From Apostichopus japonicus (taxonomy: Eukaryota; Echinodermata; Holothuroidea; Aspidochirotida; Stichopodidae), in assembly GCF_037975245.1 (NCBI RefSeq), contig NC_092579.1, forward strand, positions 29,845,666 through 29,909,665: DNA of 64,000 nucleotides, written 5' to 3'. Of the stretch, positions 1 to 13,418 are shown piece after piece. The position numbers and the translations under genes were made by a program. Under the pieces are notes generated by a model. It was given only the letters and a program-made list of their open reading frames with translations, ran no database searches and was not told the origin of the DNA. The number at the start of each line of letters is the position of its first letter. Position 1 is the stretch's first letter.

Positions 1-681
1 TTATTTATTAAGTTTTCGAAAGAAAAAGAGAACAGTATTTTTATCCTCTTAACATAAACTAAAATATTTTTTCGATAAAATCAATTTTTATAAGGTATAT
101 AATCCTCTTTAATTGTGTTATTTTTGGATCCCTCGAATTTATCTTGAACTGTAAGTTTTAGTAAGGCTAAGTTGATGGAATTCCATGTGAAAGACTTCCG
201 TATCGTGCAGACGGCAGCGAAAAACAGACTTTCGGCGATATATACTGATTCTAAATACTGTTTGTAAACAAATGTGTGCGGTAGCTTGAAGAACGCAGAT
301 TGGTTCGCACAGTCTTGGCATTCTTTAATGCTATTATCAGATTCTACAGACACGGTTTAAATTTTGTTTTATTGCCGACTACCATAAGCCTTAGTGGAAT
401 TACTCAGAGAGTTTATAATATAAGTTCGAAACGTAGGCCTGTACTATAGCTTGTGAGAAAATAACGCGGTGTGAGGCTGTACCACAGTGCTAAGTTACTG
501 CTTGTACTGTAGGTAGGCCTAGGCCTTACACTTACAGTTGTACTGCACTAACTATTGTATAGCACAGTGCTTTTGGACAGAAATGACTAACTTTGGCCTA
601 AGTAGACTATCACTGACAGAGTGTAGTGCAAGTGCACAAATAAGAAACAGATCGCAGTAAAAGCAGACTTCATACAACTTT
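1..681. promoter_or_regulatory. Upstream region of SIRT7, no gene recognised
   Basis: AT-rich DNA before the first SIRT7 codon. It holds a cluster of AGGCCTA-type words around 505-530. A 90-residue open frame on the - strand (353 down to 81) opens with GTG just after a TAA and has no recognisable domain or splice context. I cannot point to a TATA box or initiator. The SIRT7 promoter and 5' UTR are expected here by position only. Confidence 0.4.
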
Positions 682-795
682 ATGGAGGAACCCTCAGAAA
701 CTCGTAAGCGACCAAGTAGAAATTGTATTTCTCTGGTACGAAAACTCGGACACACCGTGTCATTGAAACATGAGAAAAAGGAGAAAGAAAAAAAG
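682..795 (+). CDS. SIRT7: SIRT7 coding exon 1 (N-terminal basic leader)
   Basis: This short exon encodes 38 residues starting [11 protein letters not shown] and ending in a Lys/Glu-rich run (HEKKEKEKK) just before a GTATGT donor at 796. It joins in phase 0 to exon 2 (1514-1651, opening [11 protein letters not shown]). Together they form the charged N-terminal helix that in human SIRT7 precedes the catalytic core. The assignment rests on frame, the splice signals and the matching charged composition. A 5' UTR exon further upstream is possible. Confidence 0.82.
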
Positions 796-3700
796 GTATG
801 TAGCATATAGGGTTGACTTGTCCTTCCCAGAAAATAGCAAATTGATAGTGGCTTAAAAAGCATCCCTCATTTTTTTTTTTATAAGGCCTACACATATCAA
901 GTACTAGTCTTGGCGAAGTCGTTTATAATACTCTTTTTCTCGCGTGCAACTGTACATGCCTCAGAGTCCGTTTCTGCCTACCATGAATGTTCTTGCCCAG
1001 TGTATTTTACATGCCCGAGGATCTTCCACAGCAATTAGCGACCGTCTGGCAGTGTACAAACCAATATAAGGCCAAGTGATTGCTCACTGCTTGGGGCAGG
1101 GCTTGAATACACATTTGTGGGGAGGTGGGCCCAATTGGCAAACCTGATTGGCTTCTTCGCTTTTCCGAAGCAAATCTTCCAAAATCAAAGGAAAACATAG
1201 GAGAAATGTGCAAGACCCTAGTATCAATGGAAAGCATTGCCGCAGGCTTTCTTTGGGCAGTACAGCAAATAGATATGGGAAAATAGCTTTGTGAAAAAGA
1301 AAGGTACACGGCTGTTTATACTAGGATCTTAACAAAACTAATCAAGCTGTTCAAGTTGAGACCACATGATACACCTTTCAATTATGACATATGAGAATAG
1401 TTTACCCCAGACTTGCTATCCTTCATACTAATCATGATTTCTTACTATGTTTTTGTAACCTGCATGTATAGCATCTGCTTATATAAAAGCATATTTTACT
1501 TCACATTAAACAGATAAAACAGATTTTAAAGAAGCCAGAGTGTCAAAGAACAGAAGAAGATGTAAAGATTCTGAAAGAGTTGGATAACATTGTACAAGAG
1601 TTGCATAAGAGAGCAAGACAGAGGGACAGGCAAAAAGCTCACCTAGAGGAGGTAAATGTCATTAACATTTGCTACCATAGAGTGTTTATCGGCCTCTTAG
1701 CCTCAATAATGTCAAATCTTTCAACTTACACACTTGTTCATCTTATATGACTTTCACAGTTTTCCATGTTAAGCAGCTACTGTAGGCCTTTTTTTGATAA
1801 AGCAGTATCGCATTTTTATAAGTGAGTTTCAATCAAGATAGATGGATTTGTTGTATACCAACTAATGAAAACTATGCCTGTACTACCAAAATAAAACATA
1901 AATATTCAATTTTGCCTGTATACACCAGCTTTGTTTGGACATTCACAACACCAAGTTTTATATTTTCTTTAGACAGAAGACGTACCTGAAGTTTTGGAAT
2001 CTAAAGTAAAATTGCTTGCTGACTTGTTAAAAGACTCTGACCATGCTATCCTGTACACTGGAGCTGGTGTCAGCACAGTAAGTTATTACCCATTATTGAT
2101 CTACATGCACACTCAGTTGTCAAGCCTGTCTGTGCTCTTCAATATCGAAGGCAAAGGTCAAATATTAGTCACCATTTCACAGAATCTGAATTGCAATTTG
2201 AAATTAACATGTTGCAGGTTTAATAATGAAGGTCAAACAGAAGAGAGGAATGACCAGTTGAAAATTTAAGAGATTTTCTTCAACTGTTTTACATTTTTTT
2301 TTTCAGGCAGCTTCCATACCGGACTACAGAGGCCCTAATGGTGTGTGGACCCTACTGCAGAAAGGCAAAGAAGTAAAGTGAGTTATTTTGATAATTTGCC
2401 AGTCATTTCATAAAAAAAAAAGGATGCAGGTATTGGAGGGTCCCAATAATGGGGGTATGATGAGGTTTTCATAAAAAATGTGACAATTTTTGAAGGAATT
2501 TTAGGTTTAATTTTCCTTGGTTATGTGACAAACATAAATTCATAGGCTAGATCTGTTAACAAGTTTACACTTTTTTTTTTTTTTTTTTTTCCTTCCTCAG
2601 ACCTACCCCAATCGTTGATGCCTGTCCTACAACAGCTCATATGGGAATCTTCAAGTTATACCAGGAAGGTCTGGTAAGGTCTCTATTTCACTCATAAAAT
2701 ATACAATTTGTGCAAAATGATTGATAAGTGTTTTATAGGGAGCTTTGTTTACCAGACTCAGATGCAACCCAACTATTTTTGCTCTCTAAATCTATACCAT
2801 AGTACTTAATTAACAGCATTCCTTCAAGGTCTGTCTTCTAAACAAAGTAGACTGTAATGTGTAGAACCTCTTCCTCTGCATTCTCTTTCAATTTTCAGGT
2901 CAAACATGTCGTTTCCCAAAACTGTGACGGCCTTCACTTACGTAGCGGCCTACCTCAAGAATCACTTTCAGAAATTCATGGCAATATGTTCATAGAGGTG
3001 AGTCATTGTTGTTTGTTGGTTTCGTTGGTTTATTTCAATTAATTGTTTTTGTTTTGTTCATGCAGGGTGAAGATGGTGAGTCTTGACGATAAACTGTTAC
3101 AAAAAACATAAAGAAAATTATCTCATTTTGCTCCGACATTATGATGTGATAGATTTAATTTACTTTTGGTAATTTAAACTTTGTTATGATAATTTCTTCC
3201 AAATTCTTGTAGAAGGTAGGCATGTATATTAAGGCCATGTTCCTATATAAAGGGACACCCCCACCCCTTAGACGCCCTCCCCCCAGGACGTGGGTCACAC
3301 TACTGCACAATTCGGCCTGGCACACAAATATTCCTGAGCACATCCCTAGTACACAGTAGTACCTTTTTTTAAGCTTGTAGCATTATTTCTCCAACAGAAT
3401 ATTTTCACCTGATTATTGATTTGACTTCTATAGTACACTAAGCCTTTTTGAGCTATAAAAACCTTTCAGCCTTGTAAAATTTCCGTTTTTAATCAGGTTT
3501 GCAAGAATTGTACTAGAGAGAGGCAGTACATCCGCACTTTTGACGTTACAGAGAATACCTCCTTCCATAGACATCGCACCTCTCGGAAATGCCACAGGTG
3601 TCGCTCAAACTTAGAAGATACCATCGTGCATTTCGGGGAGAAAAGTTCTGTCAAATTTCCCCTGAATTGGGAAGGTGCCGTAGAGAATGTGGAAGCAGCT

Positions 3701-5663
3701 GGTCTTATCATATGTCTTGGTTCAAGTTTAAAGGTCAGTGAACATTATTAATGGTTTCAGGGGCAGCAGAGCTTGGGGTACAGCTGGTACACCCTCCCCC
3801 TCCCCCCTCCCTCCCACTTTGTGGAAAACCACAAATCAGTGCTCCATTTCAATAATTAGAAGTGTCCTTTTTTCATGTTTTATGTAATTCAATTTGATTA
3901 TGTAAAAACTTTTGTTATTGGAAAAAGGATTCTTTGTGCAGAAATAGAAAAATAAAAGTTGAAAAGTGCCCTGTTATTAAAAGAAAAATAAATGGAAATT
4001 AAGAAGTGCCTGTTTTGTTGGAAAACATTCAAATAATGGAACGTGGGTTAAAATGTTGCAACTTTGATCCTTTTAGTCAAACTGCATAAATGAAGGCAGT
4101 CCATATCATTCTGTTAGATGGATTTGGAGGTGTGAAAATTGCCACTTCCTAGAGCACAATTTCAAAACAACCAACCACTAAAAGAAAATTGATATATAAA
4201 ACAGTAAAGGGCTCAAGCAATATCTGGACAAGTGTGATTGTTTAGTTGATTCCAATATTTCTTATTAATATTTTCTCAAGTAAGGAGAATGTATTTCTTA
4301 AGCCAAACATTCCTTCATAAGTCAGCAATGACAACCATCCTGTTTCGTAGCATTAGTTTGTTGACCCCCGTCAGTTGTATTCTCCTCTCTTCTGACCAGG
4401 TATTACGTAAGTACACCTGTTTATGGAGAACTCACCAACCTCCGCAGAGAAGACCAAAGCTATGTATTGTGAATTTGCAGGTAATTTCTGTTCTTTTAGA
4501 CTGTAGGACAGCATGCTATATCGTTCCCTCTTCTCAAGCATTCCTTTCATCATTTCGGTTAAACGTTAATGACTCGGTATGAGGGTAAGAAGTGGAAATG
4601 AGAAGAAAGTAGTCACTAAGTTGAAAAAAAGGAAATTGGATGCATTTAATTTAGTTGTTTAAATTCCCTGCATTCAATACAAAAGTATTATTATCTATCA
4701 CAAATGCTCCTAGTTTTGCTTTCAGTTACGAAACTGCATTTTATGACTTAAGTTAGCTGGTTTCAAGGATACATAAGTATAGAAACTATAATAACTCCTG
4801 GTCTATAGGGTGAGTGATGTATAGATACTTCTGTAGGTACACTTGTGAATAGTGGGTACTTTAGGAAGTGTTCATTGCTATTCATTTTCAGCTGTGTTAA
4901 TAATCCAATTGTATCAAACATCCTGGGATAAATTTCCTCCCCTGCTCAATACAGTAGCACCATCTGGTATGTTACATTCTTACCACCCCCTTTCTTCCTT
5001 GCAGTGGACTCCTAAAGATTCCCAGGCCTATCTCAAGATTAACGGGAGATGCGACGAGGTCGTACAACGTCTGTGCTGTGAACTCTGCCTCGAGATTCCA
5101 GAATACAAACAGTAAGATTCTTCCATGGGATTTTACAAATATAATTTCAAAAATAGATGAATAAAAGTAAGAAAAATCTTTATAAACTGAAAGTGTCTGC
5201 ATTGAATCAGCTTTACCTTAGTTTGATACCTTTAATGTTCTATGGAGATACAAAATGACAGTCTTGAATATGAAACAAAACCCTAAATGCTTCCCATTTC
5301 AAAATATTCTTGTTCTGCATAGTTTTTTTTTTTTCATTTCTTATTCTTTTTTTTTTCTTATTCTTTTTTCTTTCTATTTATTTCAGATCATGCGATCCTT
5401 TGTTCTCTCTTACAACACGTCTTAGAAAGAGGGAGATGTCATCATTCTCAACCAAGGAGTTACGTTCGGTTCCATCTCCCTGTGAGACACCATTAAAATC
5501 ATGTGCAGACTCTGAGCTGGAATTGAAGAAAGAAGAACAAGATGGAGAAGCAGAGGCAGAAATAGACAAAGATCATGAAAATCCTCCTCAGCCGGGCTGG
5601 TTCGGCAAAGGTTTAAGAAAACGGAAACTTTCTCAGAGTCGGAGAAGATCATCCAAGAGTTAA
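682..5663 (+). CDS. SIRT7: SIRT7, NAD-dependent protein deacylase sirtuin-7 (10 coding exons)
   Basis: Coding exons: 682-795, 1514-1651, 1973-2077, 2307-2377, 2601-2673, 2899-2997, 3497-3733, 4400-4480, 5005-5111, 5387-5663. All are bounded by GT and AG, frame is kept throughout, and the total of 1302 nt gives 433 aa (human about 400). Visible family marks: the NAD-binding GAG motif at residues 114-116 in [20 protein letters not shown] at 122-133, QNCDGLH at 174-180, the catalytic His194 in SEIHGN, zinc cysteines 202/205 and 232/235, and CLGSSLK at the end of exon 7. The C-terminus keeps the GWFG motif followed by an Arg/Lys-rich tail like the human nucleolar signal. Known role of the family: class IV sirtuin that removes acyl groups from histone H3 and nucleolar proteins and supports rRNA transcription. 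USP36 lies convergently downstream. The start ATG has TTATGG context; the upstream extent is untested. Confidence 0.96.
3497..3733 (+). CDS. SIRT7: SIRT7 exon 7: zinc module and end of the Rossmann core
   Basis: The largest catalytic exon, 79 codons, phase 0 at both ends, between an AATCAG acceptor and an AAG|GTCAGT donor. It encodes both zinc-binding pairs, Cys202-x2-Cys205 (VCKNC) and Cys232-x2-Cys235 (KCHRC), and the following [10 protein letters not shown] segment of the family. It ends with CLGSSLK, which contacts NAD. No key residue is missing, so the enzyme should be active. Confidence 0.95.
5387..5663 (+). CDS. SIRT7: SIRT7 last coding exon (C-terminal tail)
   Basis: The exon opens after a pyrimidine-rich TTTATTTCAG acceptor and finishes the codon begun at 5110-5111. 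It encodes a family-typical [13 protein letters not shown] segment, then a Ser/Glu/Asp-rich linker, then [19 protein letters not shown] before TAA. The acidic linker is unlike the human sequence. The GWFG plus basic cluster is conserved and is the probable nucleolar localisation signal. Confidence 0.93.
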
Positions 5664-6358
5664 TACTACCCGTAAACTTCAAGAAATGATCGCTGGTAGA
5701 TATATCTCTCGAGAGTTGAAGCCCTCCTGGAACTTGGCTCAGAGATCGGTAGTGTAGCCCACGCAGTCATCTTCTAAGAATACACTTCATTTTAAACATG
5801 GAAGAAAAAAAAGTATTGATTAACACATGTTGCATACGTCTCCTTGTAACTGTTAATCTGTCAACCAGTCTTTCTTGGGTTTAGATATGACACGGACTAC
5901 AATTGCTGTGGAAGAGAATTGTGTCAGCTATCTCACTTTCAGTGATAATGGAGTAAATTCTGACTGTGATCTGCTGCAAACTAAGTACCTCAGGTTAGGA
6001 AGTCTAAGCTAGGTCAAAGACCACATTTAGATAGGATCGTTTTGCTGGAACTAGTCTTTTTGCAGACCTGCAGATTTCACTTGACCGTTCCGCACTGTTC
6101 AGTTTGCCATTTCAGGTTTGTTTGTGTTTGTTTTCAAAATTATACAATGGTTTAATTATGGTAGTACAGGCCCACAATTAGAACCAAAGAGAGGGTTTGC
6201 CAGGATTTTTGAATATAAGCTTTTTTTAAGTTTTTCCTCCATGGGTTCAATATTTTCTAATGTTTATACAATTATAGAACGATCATTTTCAGTGAAACTG
6301 ACATTTACATTCATCTCTAAGATTCACGATTTGAATAGTTGTAAACAACATACTCTAA

Positions 6359-6360
<2 letters not shown>

Positions 6361-6388
<28 letters not shown>
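6361..6388 (+). repeat. Poly-T tract (28 nt)
   Basis: An uninterrupted run of T directly downstream of SIRT7. It could be the poly-A tail of an inverted retroposed element, but no body was recognised next to it. Confidence 0.8.
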
Positions 6389-6392
<4 letters not shown>

Positions 6393-6447
6393 ATGATGGA
6401 TCATGCAGTGGTTATCCAAAACTTAAAAGAGTAAAGAATCTTTGGGT

Positions 6448-6523
6448 AGGATTGGATATTCCAACTAGTGACTCTATGGTTACTAATCCAACATTTACCA
6501 ACTGAGCTAGGCAGTTTCGTAGT
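6448..6523 (-). repeat. tRNA-derived relic (SINE head?)
   Basis: On the - strand TAGCTCAGTTGGTAA matches the pol III A box of tRNA genes. About 40 nt later a degraded B-box-like TTGGAATATCCAATCC follows. Stems are incomplete, so this is not a working tRNA. It is probably the remnant of a tRNA-derived short element near the SIRT7 3' end. Confidence 0.35.
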
Positions 6524-6874
6524 TGGTGACCATCCCTATTGTTATTCCTTTGCAATTTTTCAAAAATTGTTCATAACTTTACTATCATTTTCTTGATTGC
6601 TCAATGACCTAAATGCTACTAGAATTATCTACATCATTCTGTTTTGGTCTATGCATTTGGGTATGCTGCATCATACTCACCTTTCCCACAAGATGTCAAT
6701 TAAAAAAGACTAGGTTTGGATTGGTTTTCCTTGTTAGGATGGAACAGACAGAAATAGAAAGAATGATGACTTTGCTAGGATATTTTCTTTTCTTGATAAA
6801 CCCAGAAAAGGTATTTATCTAATAAGTAGAGAAAATTAACAGAAACAATTTATGTGATATTCAATTGATATGAA

Positions 6875-6970
6875 GGGAAACTGTACAGAATACTGAAATG
6901 ATAACAGTGCTTGCTTTCAGTAGGGAATCTGTACAGAATACTGAAATGGTAACAGTGCTAGCTTTCAGTT
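6875..6970. repeat. 48-bp direct tandem duplication
   Basis: Two adjacent copies of a unit beginning GGGAAACTGTACAG and GGGAATCTGTACAG and ending GCTTTCAG, differing at a few bases. Non-coding. Confidence 0.8.
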
Positions 6971-7041
6971 TTTTTTTCCTGTTTGTTATTTTAATATATA
7001 TATGGTATTTGATATAATATGTGTGAGTCAGTAGCCAACAA

Positions 7042-7204
7042 TTCAGGGACCCTGGGATGGATGTGCTATATAATATAGTTATTGTACCACAAATCCAGAC
7101 AATAGCCGTCTGCCCTGTTGCATTATCTAGCATTGAATTTGTCACACACTGGTTAAACCATGCATGCTCCACCCATAAAAGAAAGATAATCCAAGGTCCC
7201 TGAA
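7042..7204. mobile_element. Small inverted-repeat element (MITE-like)
   Basis: TTCAGGGACCCTGGGAT at the left end and the near-complement ATCCAAGGTCCCTGAA at the right end bound a 163-bp segment. The flanks show no clear target duplication, so class and boundaries are tentative. Confidence 0.35.
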
Positions 7205-10200
7205 CAAAAAGCCCCAGGAAATATGAAATAACTAAAATTGCAAGGGTTTCTAAATTAGTAATTGCATGAACCAGAAGAATGAAATTACATTCAGGGAGGG
7301 GGGCAGGGGTAGGGGGGTTGTCATTAATTTTTTCTGTACTCATTTACTCATATTAGAATGGTTATAAATACATAAAATCTACAAGTAGCCAAAATGATAC
7401 ATTAATACCCAAAGTAAAATGTAGTAGCATTTGAATTTGTTGAATTTGAAGTATCAATTATTAAATTTATCCAGTCTTATTCAGCCTGTAGCCTTGTATT
7501 CCACAATTGGTATCATCCGAACTATCATGGGTATCATCAAACCGGCTAGCTCATGCCTGGTTCGTTTGTAGTGTTAAATACCTGTATCCTGAGGTGAGAA
7601 ATATCCATTACCATAGCCAGCAAACCCTCTGAATACATTTCAAAATTTGACAGGGCACGATGAACGTTGTGTCATAAGGACCTCGTGAATGGATCTTGTG
7701 AGGGAGCCTTTTCTGGCCCATGTAACATTAACACTGTAAATATATTATGATATGAAAAGTAAGCTAATGAATCTCTTTTTTCATAAAATTAACGTCATTT
7801 TGTATTTAAAAAATTATTAGAATTCTAGATACCTCAGATTTTGGGATGCCTTGGTGAGTCTTTGGCTTTACTATTAAAATATTCTAGCAATAATGTATTT
7901 TTTATCTGTTTCGTATCATATTAATATTAGAAAGGCAGGTGAATAAAATTTTGAAAATTCATAGGTTTTTGTGAAAAAAATTCAAATTTGTGTGTATTTC
8001 TTTCTTTCAGTGTTCCATGTTGCTATTTTTTTTTTCATTCCTTTATACACACAATAATCAACCAATCACTGTTGGAGATTTCAGTTCAATCGACATATCA
8101 GCAAATATTGCAACTTGTAACCGTTGATTCAACTTTCAGCTATTGATAAGGTGACAATTACCTAAACAATGGCTGTATGGTTTGAAAACTTAACCATTTT
8201 TAACAAGTCACACATTTACTTGGAAAATGCTGTCTTTGTTCGAAATATTTAGCACTTCCATACTTTTTAACCAGTAGAATTTGAATGATGTGGAACTGGT
8301 ATTTTAAAGTCTGTATGCATTACACTGGTTCCATAGCACACAATGAAAGTTCCTAGTTAAAAGTTGTAACAATATGCCAACAGGTGCTATGCACTTGTTA
8401 AAATTCTTAAATTCCTGCATCAGTCAACATTTCTGGTATAATTTTAACCAGTTCTAAGTTCGTTTTTTCTTGTCAAATGACTTCAATAATACCAATGATC
8501 ATAATTGTACAAGAGCAAACATACCAATTCACCTTGAACACGACTCCAGTTAGTCCTGTGCTCTGTTAATTAAAAATTAATTAATATTCCAGTCCTTCAG
8601 CTTATCAATATGGCAAATTTGCCTATATCCACTGTTCATATTTGGGAAAGTTCTTTTTCTTGAGGGGGGGGAGGTGAGCAGGGACAGTTACCAAATTTCC
8701 AAAGAAAGAAATTTAGCTCAAAAGAAAAGTTTGAAAAAGATTTTCATATATCATGATCCAAAGTGGTGTATATTTTCTTTAACAATACCAACCATTCCAA
8801 GACATACATAAAACCATGTTTTTTTGTTTTTTTTTCATTTTCCTTCCAATGATCTCTTCTCACCATCAAGGATGCAACATCATCCCCAAGAAATATTCTT
8901 TTATACATCAGTGAATTGTATAACAGTGAATTGGCTAAACTATCATAAATTATATTTTTTTTAAAATAATACAATTAGATTGTTTTGCACTAAGAAGCAG
9001 TTTGCTCTAACTATTCAGACATGACAAAAAAAATACAATTTTAAAAAAACAAAGAAGGTTAAATCAATTTGTAATCCTAATCTAATAAAGTAAGAGAAAC
9101 CAATTAGTCACAGAAATAACAAGGCCTGGCTATTCTCACTAATCATAATTCTTTGATTGCTTAATTATCATGTTACTCCACCAAAAGAGGTAAACATGAT
9201 TCACATTTTCAAAATTAGGGTAGGGCGTGCCAAAACAGATCACCAAAACCATGTTGCTTACACAAATTCTGTTAAACATTGACGATATGTTAAAAGTTGT
9301 TTAAGTTATTTCTTATACTGTTGGCTTGTATTGGTGGGTGTTGTCAGAGAGAAAATACTGTGATAATTGTGAAGCATTTCTGAAACAATTACTAAAGCTA
9401 AAAGAATTTGGTTTGGGAGAATTTAACGGTCTCTCCTCGTCACCCCCTTCCTCTGCCCCCCCCCCCTCCTTCTCTCCCCAAGACTTTGTTCTTAAGGGTG
9501 TGTAACTTTATCTGGTTTTAACATATCTGTTATAGTAGGCATATCTGGAGAAGCTGTGGGTCAACATGCCTACATATCTACACTCAAGAAATTAGTTCAG
9601 TGTTTGGGACTCCCATTATGAAGAAGCATTTACTCTTAATTAAGCAGAAAATAGTAGTTAGGCCAAAATTAACGTATTAACCACCTTAGGTAATAATAAC
9701 TTTAACATTGAGCCTTTGCTATACGCAAACTAAGTCAGGACGCGATCATCTGTTACGATAAATACGTTACAAAGCTAACATTGGGATTTGAATACATATT
9801 TCATCTTGTCTGTATGTTCCGACACAAATACAATTAAGTAAACACACACAAAAAATGTGTTATGTGATCATGTCATTGCATGATGGGAAATATTACGTTG
9901 CTGACGCAACCTGCTACTGTAAAAGCCACTTTACAACATGCTTTCTTGTAGATTCAGACTGTGGACGACCACTCACAACCGTTGAGGACTCTACAATTAG
10001 ACGATTTTTAAGTTTAGGGGGTCATACTAATACTCGTAAAACCTGTTAGCTATTTACTATTAATAGTTTGTTGATGTCAATCTGACCATACCTTTCCTCA
10101 AATCGAAGTAACCTGAGCATAATTCAATGTCCGGTCTTCATCTAATGATATGAAGTCCCTTTGGCCAAACGACGCTTACATCAGCTGAGATTTTTAATTT

Positions 10201-13200
10201 CATTAGATGTATCCAAATATATAATGACCTCTTTAACTTTACCGCTTAAAGTCTGTTGAGTTAGTATTCCGACACAAAACCGGAGTTTAATGATACACCA
10301 ATATTTAAGAACCTTTCAATTGTTTCTCCAATTAAGAATTGCAGTGAGTTATTAACCTATCCACAACATCCCTTCATTTTCCCCCACCAAGTGAATAAAC
10401 ATAAGGAAGAAATTTATGAATTTAATTCCATTATTAATACTGAATTGCCAAGACACTATTAATGTCAGGATTAAAACACTTGCCAAAAGTAAGTTGAAAA
10501 TTTTTCAAAACTTTTTAAAACTTTTACTTCATTACTTCAAAATAAAACTCGACCATCGTTATGAGATTATAGTATTGAATAGCACCAAACAAACTTACAC
10601 AAAACGAACTTCGCACAGCAGTGGTAACTTCTGCTTACAAATTCAAAGTTTTCTTCTTGCAAGATGCAAGTGGTCAGTGTCAGGAGAATCTGCCTGAAAA
10701 TGCAACGCACCATACTAGCAAAACTGGTAAAATGCTGAAACTATCTCAAGCCAAGCACAAAACATGGACTGTGTTGGACAACCATTTCAAAAGCCAACTA
10801 AAGTTATAAACTGAGTGCCTCAAACACCTTCTTTGCCATTCATACTACACAACAAGACTGTTCTCTTACATTGATCAGGTATCTGAAAATCTTCCCAAAA
10901 AAAAAGCTGTTTTACTCAAAAACAAAATAGGAAAAGAATAAGAGTTTACAAGCAAGGAATGCTTCACAGACAGTTCAGATAGTTCAGTAGCCTATCAAGC
11001 CTAACCTGAGATGACAGTGGGTGACCCATCTTCCCCCACCAACGCCCACATCTTCTACGGATAAAAGTAAGACACAAATGATGGTTTAGAAACAAGTGGC
11101 TACAATAACCGAATTATTGGAAACACTATGTAAATGTTTAATATGGTTGGTCTTTTAAAAGGTCATCACTTTTAATAACAACTGTAATTTGACTACCTTT
11201 TGTGCAAGAGACCCTTGACATCTTTTGAGATATTGCACTCTCCTTCTGACCTTTGACACATACCATCTTTCTATTCTCAGGTCAAAGGTTAATTTCTTTT
11301 CTTATTTTTCTCTTTTGTAAATTCCAGTTACACGCAGCATGCTCAAAGCCACGAAGCAGTTAACTTTGATTGATTGAAGTATATTCCATGACCTAGGCTC
11401 ATAGAGAATGGCAGGGTCACCCTTATTTCCGCTGGCTATAAACTTCAGTTAACTACTATACTCTGAAATCTGGACACATCAAAGAATATTTTAAGACTGA
11501 GACCAGTGAAACCAAACACAAATACTAAAACAAGCCTGTGAAAGATATCTGTTTATGTCGGTAACATTAGCATACAATGAGTACTGCCAATGAGAGCACA
11601 GTTCAGCTTAATAGCTAAGAAAAAAAGCCTTTGTTAATGTTTCTTTGCCTCAAGGTGCTGTTAATTTCCTTGATCTTCATTTTCCAGTTAAAATTTTAAT
11701 ATAATTCAGTCATTCCTTTCAGTCACATATAAAGATTAATAATCTACTGATTAGGGAAAATAATTAACATAACAATATGACATATTGGACACATATTTGA
11801 ACAATATTGTGCATGACAAACAAGTCAATGTTTTCCCTACAATTACACCATTTTATTTGCTCATTCAGGGCCTCTAAATCATGGATGCTTTATAATTCAA
11901 AGAATTGTTTAGTCTGGAAGAGTAACCAAGCCACAACTCATCCATAATGCCAATACTGAAATTCCAAGTAATTAATATGCAAATACCTCTTAATAAAAAT
12001 GCTCACATGATAATCCACATAACGAAATCACAATATCACTTCATATTATATCTTTGTTTTAAACTTAAAAATCTCTTTGTGATATAACCAAGTATTCTAT
12101 TAAGTTTTACACTTTTTTTTTCTTCCCTGTTAAATTGTAACATTTTGTTTTTCATTACACTATATATATACATGTTGCAGCATATTGAAAAAATATATAT
12201 TAAAAAGTTAAAATGACCATCACTTAAACATGGCATCACTCAACAGTAACAAGCCTATATACGTGTACATATAAATCAACCATACTATTAGCAGAGATAA
12301 GGACCTCGCCAATTATATTGTGACTGTTCATTGTTAATGCCTATTCTCTTTTCGTCATGGCCTGTGAAGTTTGTTTCATGGCCAAATAAAGCCTTGACCC
12401 TAGTAGGAGTTTAGCAATTTGATGTGACCATTTCCTGGTAAGATATCTAAGGCTACTCCACTAAGTGTAACTTGATCAATGGAAGTCAGGAATACAAGAA
12501 GCGTACGATTACATGAATTTTATAATCAACGCTGAAGAACGGATCCACTCGTTCACATTTGTGTGACAGTTATGCCAGTTTGTAAAGAAAGAATCCACTA
12601 CATGAAGTTGTTTAATATGAAGAAACAATTACTTTGTGAGGACATCTGCATTGAGGACATCTGAGGACAAAGTGAGGGCATTTGCAGATTGCCAGACATA
12701 AAGCACAGAAATAAGCCATACTGAGCTCACTCTATGTGATGAAGTCATCATGAAGCCATTTTCTATGTTTCCCATCACCAAAATTTGAGAGAATTACTGC
12801 AAATTTACATATCAAAAAGAATCTGACACATTGTCACCCAAAAATGATGGCTAGGTGGATCAAATTCCCCACAGGCATGAGATCATGTTGTTTTACACTG
12901 TTTAAAAATGTATTTGTGAAGGCCAGGCCATCGAGCACTCTGTCTCCTTTTTATGCCAAACAAAATACAAACCGCTATCTCCCCCTATCCTGCCACAGTT
13001 TTGAAATACACACAGTAACAGCTGTTAATAACCTCTTTAATATTTCCCTAGCAACACATCCAAGGGTGTATAATATGCAGAGACTAGCCCTACTAACAAT
13101 CCAGCTAGGGAAACATTCATTCCAGTACACTTTAAGAAGTGTAGTTAGCTTCATCAATTACTATACTGAGTTTCATCATTCCAAAGCTTCAAGAATCTGA

Positions 13201-13418
13201 CAAATCCAACCACCAATGACTTAGTTCCAACTGGTCCAAGTAACCCTTCAGTTCCCCGGCCATCTCCCTCTGCCCTCACCATCACATAGGTCAGCAAGAT
13301 AGAGGACCCCATTGTTCTTCGAGTCTGGATATCGGCACCTCATTTTTCTTTCTCCCAACGAGAAACCACAGATCGTCTCCCGTGTTTGCAAGAAGTTTCT
13401 AACCGTCTGACTTTCTCA

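Larger units (their letters stand above)
5664..13418. other. Convergent intergenic / 3' UTR region between SIRT7 and USP36
   Basis: No coding exon is supported here. It should contain the 3' UTRs of both genes. The nearest AATAAA on the + strand is around 7942 and the nearest on the - strand (TTTATT on +) is at 11852-11857; neither is close to a stop codon, so the transcript ends stay uncertain. The open frames present (for example 160 codons at 7343-6861 on the - strand and 118 codons at 12844-13200) run through repeats or lack any family signature. A few small repeats are listed separately. Confidence 0.6.

Noticed and set aside
81-353. 90-codon open frame on the - strand upstream of SIRT7
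   Set aside because: It begins with GTG straight after TAA, shows no splice acceptor or domain, and could be chance in AT-rich DNA. A first exon of a divergent neighbour is not excluded.
6861-7343. 160-codon open frame on the - strand
   Set aside because: It runs through the 48-bp duplication and the inverted-repeat element and has no family signature.
12844-13200. 118-codon open frame on the + strand
   Set aside because: It lies in the probable USP36 3' UTR, antisense, with no recognisable domain.
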